Shown here: positions 46,767-56,785 of the stretch, piece after piece
Position numbering within the stretch: position 1 is the stretch's first letter
How the letters are laid out: every line of letters starts with the position of its first letter
DNA from: JAPOXR01 sp965116115
GTDB taxonomy: Bacteria; Pseudomonadota; Alphaproteobacteria; Rhodobacterales; Rhodobacteraceae
DNA: 64,000 nucleotides
Direction: 5' to 3'
Assembly (NCBI GenBank): GCA_965116115.1
Contig: OZ220486.1
Location: 1,550,001-1,614,000, forward strand
Position numbers and translations under genes: made by a program
Notes under the pieces: generated by a model
Told to the model about the DNA's origin: nothing
The model's database searches: none
What the model saw: only the letters and a program-made list of their open reading frames with translations

Positions 46767-47320
46767 CGCATGGTTGAGATGACGCGCCCGCTGCTCCTCG
46801 CCCCATCCGACTGCCGCTCCCGGGCCGCCAGGCGGAAGGCCGGGGCGGAAAAGCCCAGCCCGCCGAGAACGCCGTGCTCCGAGCGGATCAGATAACGCAG
46901 CTGCGCCCCGGCGTGAACCGCCGCCCCGCGGGGATGCTCACGAGCCATGAGTCCGTTCCAGACCTGCCGGTCGGCGTCGTCCGCCGCCAGGTCTGCGCGC
47001 AGGTCGGCGACGCCGTCGACGCGGGCCGGCAGCGGCGCCGGCGGCGGCGCCGGCGTTCCGAGACGGCGGGACGGGCCGCCGCCCCGGGCAGGCCGCGGCG
47101 CCGGCAGATTCAGCCGCCCGGCCCGCTCCAGCGCCGCCAGCGCCGCTTGGCAGCTGCTCTCCCGCCAGCGGCCCCGGGGATCGACGAAGCCGAACTCCCG
47201 GCAGACCCGCCGGGCGACGGCCCGCCGGCTGGCGCCGGGATCGGCGGCGATGCAGCGCTGCAGGCGGACGGCGTTCTCCGGCTGAGCCAAGGCGGCGCGA
47301 ACAGGTGTCAAGTTGAACAT
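46763..47320 (-). CDS. DUF4338 (DruA-like) N-part of copy C
   Basis: Starts MFNLTPVRAALAQPENAV at 47320. CREFGFVDPRGRWRESSCQA, NGLMAREHPRGAAVHAGAQL and RYLIRSEHGVLGGLGF are the first half of the DUF4338 domain found in DruA of Druantia defence systems and at the N-terminus of some transposases. The frame continues open upstream of 47320 but without resemblance. It ends VISTMR at a TGA overlapping the next GTG. The same split occurs in copy A. Confidence 0.72.
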   Translation of the reverse strand: MFNLTPVRAALAQPENAVRLQRCIAADPGASRRAVARRVCREFGFVDPRGRWRESSCQAALAALERAGRLNLPAPRPARGGGPSRRLGTPAPPPAPLPARVDGVADLRADLAADDADRQVWNGLMAREHPRGAAVHAGAQLRYLIRSEHGVLGGLGFSAPAFRLAARERQSDGARSSGRVISTMR

Positions 47321-47360
47321 GCCCGACTCTTTGAACACCCGATGCGGCGTTGTTAAGAAA

Positions 47361-48240
47361 AAAATGTGTGCGCAAGGCAGGCTGCACCCGCCCGTCGGTA
47401 CAGTGCGTGCGCCCGTATTCCCGCTCCGTCCTGCGGAGCGCCATCCGCCATCCGGGCTCCAGCGCCAGGATCCGCACCGTGCCGGCCTCGCCCCGGCACC
47501 CGCCGGTCCGCCCGGCGACGGGCTGGCCGGCGCAGCAGCCGCTGTACTCGGCGCCGACATGGGTGCAGGCCGCCGCCGGGCGCACCGCATAGCGGGCCTC
47601 CCAGCCGTCGGTTGCCCGCCGTGCGGCCATGCGCAGGACCCGGGAGGCCAAGCCGCAGACCCGGACGCCGGGAAACAGGAGAAACCGATGATTGCAGATC
47701 ACGCGCCCGATGTCAGCGGCGCGGGCGGCGGCGGACCATCAGAGCTGTTCGTCCCGCGCCCGGAGCTGCCAGGTCGCGGACCCGAAGCCGATCCCGCCGA
47801 GCGCGCCGCAGCGCTCCGAGCGGAGCCGGCAGCGCATCTGACCTCCCGGCGACCGCGACTGTCCCAGCGGACAGCGCGTCGCTGTCATCGCTTCCCAGAG
47901 CCGGCGGTCGTCGGCGTCGCCTGCCGGATCGAGCGAGACCGCGCCGGGATCCTCCAGCGGGCAGGCTGCCTTGGTGTCGGGAATCTCTTCGGCCGGGACA
48001 GCAGGACCGGCGGTCGGATCGGGCACGCCGCGCGGCGGCGGAAGCTCGAGCACTGGGCGCTTCGCGAGCGTCGGCAACGCCGCTGCCGCCGACAGGCACA
48101 GGCGGCCAAGGGAGTTCCGCCAGCCGGTGCGCTCGCACAACTCGCGGACCAGCCCGTGACGGGTAGCATCGCCGGAGCGAAGCGCGCCGGCGAACCAGTC
48201 AAGCGTCTGCGAATCGAAATGGCGGAGACCTATTGCATGC
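47361..48240 (-). pseudogene. Decayed DruA-like (DUF4338) transposase N-terminal region
   Basis: Reading leftward from about 48240: HFDSQTLDWFAGALRSGD, HGLVRELCERTGWRNSLG, AVSLDPAGDADDRRLWEAM, then in another frame ICNHRFLLFPGVRVCGLASR and TDGWEARYAVRPA. This is the ISAs1-associated DUF4338 type, different from copy C. No transposase body follows; it runs into copy C. Confidence 0.68.
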
Positions 48241-48533
48241 CCGCAATATGCACGAAACAGATCACCTATATAAGTGTGAATTGTTGAAAGCCCCGGCCTC
48301 GGGTGAAACGGCAGTTTACAGCGCGAAGGCGCACGCGTTAGACGGCATTCTTTCCATCCATCATTCCAATGACGACCGACAACTGGTTTCGACTGCTATG
48401 AACACGCAGGTCCGACAATGAAATCAATTGGCTGGGGGCTTGGCGGCTCATGAAATGCCGTTTGGGTGACGGAATCATGCAGCCTCAAATCTCCGCCTGA
48501 TCGCCGGCATCGCCAACTTTCGGCATAACCCGC

Positions 48534-50342
48534 TCATTCGACTGTGACAGATTTGGCCAGATTCCGCGGCTGGTCGACATCGGTGCCTAGATGCACGGCG
48601 GTGTGATAGGCAAGCAACTGGAGCGGCAGCGCATACAGAATCGGCGCGAATAACGGATCGACCGCCGGCATCGCGACAAATCTCCATCCGCAGGCCTCCG
48701 CAGCTTCGATTCCCTGCGAATCCGAAACCATGAGAACTTTGCCGCCGCGCGCTTTTACCTCTTCCATATTTGAGACGGTTTTGGAAAAAAATTCATCGCG
48801 GGGCGCCAGCGCCACCACGTGCGTGTTGTTGTCGACCAGTGCGAGAGGACCGTGTTTCAACTCGCCGCTGGCGAGTCCCTCGGCGTGTATATAGCTGATT
48901 TCCTTCAGTTTCAGCGCGCCTTCAAGAGCCAGCGGGAACATGGTTCCGCGGCCGATATACAAAACGCTCGCGGAGCGTCCGATTTCCCTTGCGATTGATC
49001 TGATGCGGCCGTCGCAACTAAGTGCGGCACTTGCCAGTCCGGGCAGCCTGTCAAATTCAACAAGAAGCCGGGCATATTCCCGCTCATCAATCCGCCCCCG
49101 TCTTCGTCCTGCGGAAATGGCCAGCGCGGCAAGCGCTGTCAGCTGGCAGGTGAACGCCTTTGTCGATGCCACGCTGATCTCAATGCCTGCATTGATTGGA
49201 ATGACGCCAGCGGCCTCACGCGACATTGTGCTGGTCATGACATTGAGAACCGCCAATGTTCCGCAGTTTTTGCCGCGCGTGTGACGGAGAGCGGCCAGCG
49301 TGTCGGCTGTTTCCCCGGACTGACTTACGAATATCCCGAGCGTGGATTCATCTTGGGTGATACGGCGGCAGGCGAATTCCGAAGCAACTGTGCAGGAAGT
49401 CGGGATTCCGGCAAGACTTTCAAACCAGTAGCCGGCAACCTGGCAGGCATAGCCAGCGGTTCCACATCCCACGAGTTCGATGCGCGCGGCGCCGGCGGCA
49501 GCCTCAACTGCGGACTCCGGCACTGAGAGACTGAGTTTCCCAATGGCTTCGGCAAGAACTTTGGGTTGTTCATAGATCTCTTTCGCCATAAAATGCCTGT
49601 GGCCGCCCTTGCCGGCTGCGGACTGATCAATGGTGATCCGCGCTGGATTCCGCAAAGTCTCATTCCCTGTCCGGTCGTAAACAGTGATGCCGTTTCGGGT
49701 GACTACAGCCAAGTCGCCGTCATCCAGATAGGTCACTCGGCTGGACAGGCCCGCCAAGGCGATGACGTCGGATGCGAGAAACATTTCACCGTTTCCCTGA
49801 CCAGCGACGAGCGGGGACCGTTGGCGGGCCGCGATGAGCGTGTCTTCCCGGCCCTCAAACAGGAAAACAAGCGCAAAGGCTCCCTTGAGCCTCAGCACAG
49901 TCCGCCGCACTGCGGCCAGCGGCTCCCGACCCTGGTCCAGGAAACGTTGGCATAGAAGGGGAATCGACTCGGTGTCGGTCTCTGTGGAATGAATGATGCC
50001 CTGTTCTGACAGCTCTTCCCGGATCTCGCGGTGATTCTCTATAATTCCGTTGTGAACGACTGCGACTCCGCTGCTTCGGTGCGGGTGGGCGTTTGTCAGC
50101 GTCGCTTTGCCGTGCGTTGCCCATCTCGTGTGTCCGATGCCCGCGAATCCGAGGATTGGATCACGAACCAGAAGATTGGAAAGAGATGCCAGTTTGCCGA
50201 CAGCCCGGCGCCGGTGAAGCCTGCCGCCCTGCGCAGTCGCGATCCCGGCGCTGTCGTAACCTCTGTATTCCATCCTGCGCAGCGCCTCCAAAAGGACCGG
50301 CGCCGCTTCATCACCGCCCAGGTACGCGGCTATTCCGCACAT
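48534..50342 (-). CDS. glmS: Glutamine-fructose-6-phosphate aminotransferase (isomerizing)
   Basis: Makes glucosamine 6-phosphate, first step of UDP-GlcNAc synthesis. 602 residues. MCGIAAYLGG presents the catalytic Cys2 of the glutaminase domain. Two SIS domains follow (FVSQSGETADTLAALRH; IHAEGLASGELKHGPLALVD), and the C-terminus DQPRNLAKSVTVE is canonical. It overlaps glmU by 13 bp, so both UDP-GlcNAc genes are coupled. Confidence 0.97.
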   Translation of the reverse strand: MCGIAAYLGGDEAAPVLLEALRRMEYRGYDSAGIATAQGGRLHRRRAVGKLASLSNLLVRDPILGFAGIGHTRWATHGKATLTNAHPHRSSGVAVVHNGIIENHREIREELSEQGIIHSTETDTESIPLLCQRFLDQGREPLAAVRRTVLRLKGAFALVFLFEGREDTLIAARQRSPLVAGQGNGEMFLASDVIALAGLSSRVTYLDDGDLAVVTRNGITVYDRTGNETLRNPARITIDQSAAGKGGHRHFMAKEIYEQPKVLAEAIGKLSLSVPESAVEAAAGAARIELVGCGTAGYACQVAGYWFESLAGIPTSCTVASEFACRRITQDESTLGIFVSQSGETADTLAALRHTRGKNCGTLAVLNVMTSTMSREAAGVIPINAGIEISVASTKAFTCQLTALAALAISAGRRRGRIDEREYARLLVEFDRLPGLASAALSCDGRIRSIAREIGRSASVLYIGRGTMFPLALEGALKLKEISYIHAEGLASGELKHGPLALVDNNTHVVALAPRDEFFSKTVSNMEEVKARGGKVLMVSDSQGIEAAEACGWRFVAMPAVDPLFAPILYALPLQLLAYHTAVHLGTDVDQPRNLAKSVTVE

Positions 50343-51697
50343 ATCCGCCTGTTCTCATTTTTTTCACGCCGGCTGGAATTCCCGAAAAACCGCTTTGCGA
50401 AACCTTTGATGACAGACAACCGCCCGCGCGCTACGCCCAGCGAACCCGCGGGAATATCCGAAGTGATAACGGAGCCGGCGGCCGTCATCGCGGATTCACC
50501 GATCTCGACGGGCGCCACCAGAATTGTGTCGGAACCGATAAACGCGCGCTGGCCGATTATCGTTCTGTGTTTCGATTTGCCGTCGAAGTTGCAGGTGATG
50601 GAGCCGGCTCCGATATTCGCGCCGTCGCCGATTTCCGCATCGCCGATATAGCTCAAGTGGGAAGCCTTGGCGGAACCGCCGATCCGGGCCTGCTTGATCT
50701 CAACAAAGTTGCCGACTCTGGCTCCGCTTTCCACAATCGAGGCCGGGCGGATGCGCGCAAAGGGTCCGATGACCGCGCCGTTCCGGATCAAACATCCCGC
50801 CAGATGCGAGTATGGCCGGATCCGGGCGCCGCTCTCGATTTTGACGCCCGGTTCGAAGACGACATACGGCTCTACGGTGCAATCCGGCTCAAGCACAGTG
50901 TCGTAACTGAAGAAAACCGTGTCAGGCGCCTGCAGGACTGCGCCCCTTTCCATAGCGGAATTCCGGGCGCGTCCTTGGAACACGCCCTCCGCTGCGGAAA
51001 GCTCGGCGCGGTTGTTGATCCCGAGAGCCTCCGTTTCAGCGCAACTCACGGCCTGACAGCGCATGCCTCTGGAACGGGCAATTCCGACGACGTCAGGCAG
51101 GTAGAACTCACCCGCCGAATTGTCGGGGACGACTTCGTCGATCAAACTGAAGAGGTGGCCGGAATCAGCAGCGATGACGCCGCTGTTACAGAACCGGATG
51201 TCTTTTTCCGCGGGACCAGCATCACGGAATTCGACGATTCTCTCAACAGCCCCGTCATCATCCACAACCAAGCGGCCATAGGATTTCGGATCCTCAGCAT
51301 GAAATCCCAGAACGCGGAGATCGGCCTTGATATCCTGCGGATTCATCATCTGGATCAGAGTGTCCGGCCGTATCAGCGGCGCATCTCCGTAGAGAATCAT
51401 CAAAGCGCCGCCGAATCCTTGGAGGTTTCGCCGCGCCGCAGCGACTGCGTCGGCTGTGCCGGCCGGTTTCTCTTGGACGGCGAACTCGGGCCGCATCCCG
51501 AAGTCACTCAGGCGGTTCCGGATGGCATCCTCCTGCCGGCCCGTAACCACAATGATTTTTGACGGGGACACCGTTTCAGCAGCCTTCATGACGTGCCACA
51601 GCATGGGCGCTCCCGCGATTTCATGCAGAACTTTCGGGCGGCTGGAATTCATTCGCGTACCGGAGCCGGCAGCAAGAATCACAATGGCTGCGTTCAT
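50330..51697 (-). CDS. glmU: Bifunctional UDP-GlcNAc pyrophosphorylase / GlcN-1-P acetyltransferase
   Basis: 455 residues from ATG 51697, chosen for its AAAAGGG Shine-Dalgarno and canonical opening MNAAIVILAAGSGTRMNSSR with PKVLHEIAG. A left-handed beta-helix with hexapeptide repeats (NFVEIKQARIG, AEIGDGANIGAGSITCNFDG) forms the acetyltransferase half. Supplies UDP-GlcNAc for peptidoglycan and LPS. Confidence 0.96.
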   Translation of the reverse strand: MNAAIVILAAGSGTRMNSSRPKVLHEIAGAPMLWHVMKAAETVSPSKIIVVTGRQEDAIRNRLSDFGMRPEFAVQEKPAGTADAVAAARRNLQGFGGALMILYGDAPLIRPDTLIQMMNPQDIKADLRVLGFHAEDPKSYGRLVVDDDGAVERIVEFRDAGPAEKDIRFCNSGVIAADSGHLFSLIDEVVPDNSAGEFYLPDVVGIARSRGMRCQAVSCAETEALGINNRAELSAAEGVFQGRARNSAMERGAVLQAPDTVFFSYDTVLEPDCTVEPYVVFEPGVKIESGARIRPYSHLAGCLIRNGAVIGPFARIRPASIVESGARVGNFVEIKQARIGGSAKASHLSYIGDAEIGDGANIGAGSITCNFDGKSKHRTIIGQRAFIGSDTILVAPVEIGESAMTAAGSVITSDIPAGSLGVARGRLSVIKGFAKRFFGNSSRREKNENRRICAE

Positions 51698-51824
51698 GAA
51701 AGCGACCCTTTTCAACTGGGATGGAATCTATATATCTTGTGCCGGATTATTGGCAACGGGCGCAGAAATAGCGATATGTTGCGTTTTGTTTCACGGGGAC
51801 GGAAGAAGTCACTCCGAAGAGGGC

Positions 51825-52520
51825 ATGGTTCGCGGTATGAATTCAATGATATTTGATTTGGACGGAACACTCGCGGACACAAGCAGAGATCTGATCTCCG
51901 CTGCGAATTCAGTTCTTTGCCGCAGAGGCTTCGGCGAACCTCTTGACCATCCGGCCGACATACTGACGGCGTTTCAGGGCGGCCGTGCGATGCTGCGGGC
52001 CGGTCTCGCAAAAGCCGGCCAGCCGCCCGACGGCGATTGGGTCGCGGGAGACGGCTACCGGGATTTCCTGAAGGACTATGAAACCGGGCTGTCGGTTCAC
52101 ACGCACTTATATCCCGGGGTGATCAAGGCGCTGGATGAATTGGCGGCTGACGGTTGGCGTCTGGGCATCTGCACTAACAAACCGGAGCGTCTGGCCAGGA
52201 TTCTCCTGGAAGATCTCGGAATCATTTTCCGGTTCCTCTCCCTGATCGGCGCTGACACGCTGTCGGTCCGAAAACCCCATTCCAGACCTTTGCTGCGCGC
52301 GATCACCGAGGCGGGCGGCATCCGCAGCAAATCAATGTTGGTCGGCGACACGCATACAGATGTCCAGACCGCACGCGCTGCCGGCGTGCCGGTGGCGCTT
52401 GTCGCATTCGGGCCACAGGGATGCGCTGCCGCTTCACTCCGCCCAGACGCTTTCCTGGAAAGCTTTGAGCAGTTGCCGGACATCGCAAGGCAGCTTTGCG
52501 GCCAAGTGCCAGCGAAGTGA
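51825..52520 (+). CDS. gph: Phosphoglycolate phosphatase-like HAD hydrolase
   Basis: 231 residues. HAD motifs: FDLDGTLADTS with the nucleophilic Asp, CTNKPERLA (motif II Thr), lysine in VRKPHSRPL, and VGDTHTDVQTARAAG (motif IV acidic pair). ATG 51825 has GAAGAGGG very close; ATG 51837 is the alternative. Divergent from glmU, as in many Alphaproteobacteria. It probably removes 2-phosphoglycolate formed in DNA repair. Confidence 0.88.
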   Translation: MVRGMNSMIFDLDGTLADTSRDLISAANSVLCRRGFGEPLDHPADILTAFQGGRAMLRAGLAKAGQPPDGDWVAGDGYRDFLKDYETGLSVHTHLYPGVIKALDELAADGWRLGICTNKPERLARILLEDLGIIFRFLSLIGADTLSVRKPHSRPLLRAITEAGGIRSKSMLVGDTHTDVQTARAAGVPVALVAFGPQGCAAASLRPDAFLESFEQLPDIARQLCGQVPAK

Positions 52521-52660
52521 GATTCCAACGGCCCGGATTTCGGCTTCTGAAGCGCGCCGGACGGCGGAAATTAATTGCTGACACTGAATTGACAGGCTGA
52601 CGGAGCACGTCTGACCGCTCCCGGGTTCAGAGACCAGGGAGAAAGCTGTTGTTTCGATGA

Positions 52661-52669
52661 GGGGGGGGG
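52661..52669 (+). repeat. G9 homopolymer near the 3' end of an ISNCY remnant
   Basis: Nine G immediately after GATGA and just beyond the transposase stop (minus strand). By position it can hardly regulate a gene in this window. Confidence 0.7.
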
Positions 52670-52674
52670 TGGTC

Positions 52675-54091
52675 AGGCGGCGCGTCGTCGCAATCGCTTC
52701 CTGTTCCGCATCTGCCGTCTTTTCCGCAGCAGCCTTCCGAGCCGGCAGCAGTTCGCGGCGAGCGCCGCTGAGGCTGCGGTGCGGGCGAAGCCGTCGCGGC
52801 CATGGCTCCGCACCCGGTCGAGACCGCGGTGCTCGAGACAGCTGATCGCCGATTCAACCGCCGGATGCTGACGGCGGGCCTCGGCGAAGCCGGGTTCCGA
52901 CTGCCTCTCCCGCTCAGCCTTCGAAAGATATCCCTTCTTCGGCAGCGCGTTCAGATCAAGCCTCGCAGCCGGCTCCCGGCGGTTCTCCGGGCTGTGAAAG
53001 CCGCTGTCGAAACTGCATGCCCGGAGTTCCGGAAACCGCTCCTGAGCCGCCTCGACGACCGGAACGGCATGGTGAACATCGGAATCTTACTGCATGATCT
53101 CATGACAGTTATGAACTGAAACTGATCCTCGGCGATAACCGTCGGAACTACCAGCGCTGCGGGCGATCCGGCCTTGTCCTCAGCGACCTGCCGCGCATTC
53201 GGCTCGAAAATCGAGAATACCTTCTCGTTCTGCGGTATCACCTCCCCCCGGAGCAGGCGGCGGCTGACCTGGCCGATCTGCCGCCTGGCGTGCCGCAGAT
53301 AACTGTCGATCAAACACAGTTTTAACGCGCCGGCCCCGGCCGCCGCTGAAGCCGAAAAAGTCTCGTTCGCCTTCGCGACGAGGCGGCGGCAAAACCGCAG
53401 ATATTCCCTGACGCGCGTCTCGGTCTGCCGCCGCCGCGTACGGACGCCGTGAAACCGCCGCCGCAGCCCAGCCTGCAGATGCGCGCTCTGCCACTGGCCG
53501 GGAACGCCGCGCCGGCAAGCCTCACGCGCCGTCTCCCGCACCATGCAGCGCACCGCATCCATGAGAAGATTCACATCCGTCGGAAAATGAACATCCGTCT
53601 CAACGCAAAAACTGTCAACGCGGCCGCGCAACGCGGCGCCGGGCTTTTTTCCGGCGACCTCATGGCCGCTCGCTGCTGGCAGCTTGCTGACGCGCACTGG
53701 CATCCGCGGCGTCAAAAGCGAAACATCATCGACGAGCGTCTGCATCTCGTATTCGCCGCAGTCGAAAACATCGTCATGGCCGGGCATCGCGCGGACCAGC
53801 TCATGGTTGTTCACCAAGCTGCGCAGCCGGTCGAAATCGCAGTCAGTCCCCTGTTTGAGAACGCCGATCACGAGAATCGGCTGGCAGGCTGTCCCCCGGA
53901 CGACCGTCAGGCTGGTCGACATCGACGAAGAACTCCTCGTCGAAAATCCTCTGAAGATCGCGCCAGTGATTGACATAAAGATGCTGCAGGCCCCTGAGAA
54001 CATTCTCAATGTCGTCCCGCGACTTCAGATCAATTTTCAAAGTTTCGATGGCCATCGAGCCGAGGCTGGCCGGTTTGATCAAGCGTCTCAT
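52675..54091 (-). pseudogene. ISNCY-type transposase, frameshifted
   Basis: From 54091: MRRLIKPASLGSMAIETLKI and DDIENVLRGLQHLYVN, then in a second frame DSFCVETDVHFPTDVNLLMD, CLIDSYLRHARRQIGQVSRR and GEVIPQNEKVFSIFEPNARQ. In a third frame LSKAERERQSEPGF and LEHRGLDRVRSHGRDGFAR lead to the stop near 52675. The ordered motifs are those of the ISNCY (ISDol1-like) group. At least two shifts make it non-functional. Confidence 0.75.
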
Positions 54092-54903
54092 GTCGTTCTC
54101 CCCGTGAAAAAAGCGGCGAAGATTGCCCCGATCAGGGCCTTAATCGCCGGATTCCAGCGGAAAAGCTGATTCTTCACAACCAAAAAACACCTCACGATGC
54201 AAAAAATAATAAGTAAAGAACTTTTCGGGTAGGCACGAAATAGGTAAAGATTCTTCGATACCTTGGCCGGACAGCGGCAGCGGCGGATTCTCTCGAACTT
54301 CTGACTGAAGCCGCTCTGGCGTGATCCGATGCTTGGCCACGGCATTGGCATGACGCCGGAAAACTGGCCCGCGGACTGACGCCGAGCCGCATGTTTGATC
54401 GCATCGAACGGCGCTGCCCGCAGGGACCGCCATGCGATTTGTCCTGATCAACGCCAGTCACACTCAATCGGCAGCCGCACCGAGCGGCGGCTGCCGGAAA
54501 TCCCGGATATTGCCGCTGAGGATCTGGAAATCGCCCCACGGCAAGTGCTGGAAACGCCCCACTTGGCTGCGTTGGACGTCAAAGATGCGGAACGCGCCGG
54601 AATCGCCTCAGCCGAAGAGCTGCGATATTTGGCGAAGAGATGGGCAAACGTTTCTGGACCGCGCATACTTCCAACCGAACGGCGCGGTGCTGGCGCCGCG
54701 CCGGCGGCGTTCGATACGGCGCTCGGCTTTGCGCCGCAGATCGCCGGACGTCCTGGGCGGATGCCGTCGCGGCTGAAGAGGAGCGGTCTGGCGGCGCAGG
54801 GCAATCCACCGAAGAACCCGTCCGGAACTGACCGTCCCGGCTTCGGAATATGATGACTGTCTGAATCCGCTGACAGGGCAGCGACAGGTCTGTCCAGCCG
54901 GCA
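54092..54903. other. Region without recognised gene
   Basis: About 800 bases. The plus-strand reading around 54480-54650 (LPEIPDIAAEDLEIAPRQV) looks coding-like and could be debris of a further transposase, but I cannot assign it. Confidence 0.35.
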
Positions 54904-55260
54904 GTCTGCCATTGCTGGATTGACAGGTGCAGCGAACTCAGTTTGATGAGCGCGTCTTCGGCGGTGAACCCCTATTTCACCGGGCCGGCATTGCGCTTTC
55001 TCAGCCGCGCTGAAATCTCACGGCAGAGCGTATCCCGGTCCGGGATACGCCTGGACAGGCCCCGGCGGAGCCGTTCGACTGTCGCCTTGCCGGCCTCAAG
55101 AACCACGGCATCGGTGCGCCTGCCGTCTGCTCGGTTTCTGTCCGTAAGGAGAAAATTGTGGTCCCGCCGCCGGCGCTCGGACGAACCCCGGCCGGAGGAG
55201 ACGATTTCCATCAGATCGTCCCGCTTATGTTTTTCAAGCCGCATGCGCTGTATTTTATAG
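54904..55260 (-). mobile_element. Internally deleted IS630 derivative
   Basis: A single 90-residue frame (54972-55244) joins the HTH start of the IS630 transposase (MRLEKHKRDDLMEIVSSG, KATVERLRRG) directly to its last part (LSRRIPDRDTLCREISARLR), skipping the catalytic core. Both ends keep IS630 sequence and about 100 bp of the outer flank is shared with 20690-20770. It cannot transpose by itself but could be mobilised. Confidence 0.72.
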
Positions 55261-55519
55261 CGGCCCTGTTCATTTTTCTGTCAATCCCGCATGTCTTCCT
55301 GCCCTCTGAGAGGCTGCCGGCGCGAAACAGGCTGTCGTGGCCGGCTCCGGCTCAGAACCCTGCCGCGATGCCCGGCAGACAGCCTTTTTCTTGTTCCGAT
55401 CAAAGCAGTTACGGCAGTCCCGGCTGAAACTCCCGCTTTCCGGCATCAGAGCGTCGGCCGAACCCGTCTTGCTGTCGATCCCGCAATGACAGACTGCTGG
55501 CTGTCATTATTCGGCGGGG

Positions 55520-56398
55520 CTAACCGGGGCGTTCTGGATTGGTCAGGTGGCGTCGTCGGTAGCGACTTGGAGTGGTTCCACAATGCAGTCGAAAGAGCCG
55601 GTGAAAATGGCTTGTGTTTTTGAGTCCGCATTCCAAGGAAATGTCCTCAATCCTGTCTCCGCCCTCCCGCAGCCTTCGAGCCGCGTGCGCCATGCGAATA
55701 CAGTTGACGAACGCCGATGGCGACATGCCGAGATGCCGCTTGGTTTCCCGGCAAACATGCTCCTGTCCGCGACCGCACGCTTCCACAAAACCTCGTGCTC
55801 CTTTGGAGAAAACTTCTTGAAGCTGGGCCGCCTCGCAGGCTGCATTCAACCAAGCAGGTGCCGGCGGCGGCAGAACCAGGGCGTCGTCGATGACTTGTGT
55901 CATCAAGAACAGCATGAACAGTTCCAGCCGGGCCAAGGTTCTGCAGTCCCCCTGCAACTCCATGGCAGCATTCACTATCCGTTCCAGCCGCGGCACGCTG
56001 AGGTCATGGCGAAAGGGCAGTTCGGAACCGCTCCAGAAAAAACGGTCGCCGAACTCTCCGCCGTACCGGTTCCGGAGATGACCGATTGTCTCCTGCCTGC
56101 ACATGACATTGATGATGCGGCAAGGCGACGTCCCCACCGACTGGAAGGCATGCGAGTCCTGTGGCCGGACAAAAGCCGCTACGCCGGGATCAAGCAACTC
56201 GGTCCTGCCATTTATGAAATGGCGGAGACTTCCTTGTTCAACGATGAACACTTCGTGGAAATCATGAAAATGAGCATAGCCAGGTCTCTGCGAACCAAGT
56301 TCCTTACGCGCGAAATGGAAAGCCTCGTCAGGCCCTACATAACTGTCGACTACGAACCGACGCCGTTCCATAAGTTCACTGCCGCCCGCAATCCTCAT
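55520..56398 (-). CDS. AraC-family transcriptional regulator with cupin domain
   Basis: 292 residues. The N-terminal sensing cupin (HFHDFHEVFIVEQGSLRHFI with metal-type His residues, LLDPGVAAFVRPQDSHAFQS) is followed by a C-terminal double helix-turn-helix (ETKRHLGMSPSAFVNCIRMA, IEDISLECGLKNTSHFHRLF). The inner ATG (MERRRFVVDSYVG) may be the true start. Its ligand and targets are unknown. It is an isolated intact gene among IS remnants. Confidence 0.87.
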   Translation of the reverse strand: MRIAGGSELMERRRFVVDSYVGPDEAFHFARKELGSQRPGYAHFHDFHEVFIVEQGSLRHFINGRTELLDPGVAAFVRPQDSHAFQSVGTSPCRIINVMCRQETIGHLRNRYGGEFGDRFFWSGSELPFRHDLSVPRLERIVNAAMELQGDCRTLARLELFMLFLMTQVIDDALVLPPPAPAWLNAACEAAQLQEVFSKGARGFVEACGRGQEHVCRETKRHLGMSPSAFVNCIRMAHAARRLREGGDRIEDISLECGLKNTSHFHRLFRLHCGTTPSRYRRRHLTNPERPG

Positions 56399-56785
56399 CG
56401 CTCGATCAGTTAACGACCGAGAGTTTCATTCGCTGCGGATACTTCTGATGGAAGAGGGCGCCGAAGCGCTGCTTTTCGGTTCTGAAGCGGACCGGGAACT
56501 GGCTGCTGATGTTGATTTCCTTCTGGAACCGTATGGAATTGCTGATCATGGAACGGCCACCATTCTAATGGCGTTGCGTTTCTACCGCAAACGCGTCTTG
56601 ATATCAAGAACAGTCAGGTGCGAATCAGGGCTGTTCAATTGTCGGCCCGGCGATCAGCGTATGCTGATTTTCAGGCCAGTCATCCCGTTTTCGATGCGGT
56701 AAAGTTCCGGCTGTTATGATTCTTCCGCCCCCGGCTTCTTCCATCGACCTTCGCGAAGCAGCGGTGCGTCCGACCTGCGGCGCGC
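56399..56785. other. Intergenic region, no gene recognised
   Basis: About 390 bases between the AraC regulator start and the ISAs1 remnant, presumably with the regulator promoter. Confidence 0.4.

Noticed and set aside
44973..46895. 640-residue plus-strand frame opposite copy C transposase
   Set aside because: The minus strand carries clear DDE transposase motifs; the plus frame is an antisense artefact of high GC.
50093..51562. 489-residue plus-strand frame opposite glmU
   Set aside because: glmU is unmistakable on the minus strand, including the hexapeptide helix.
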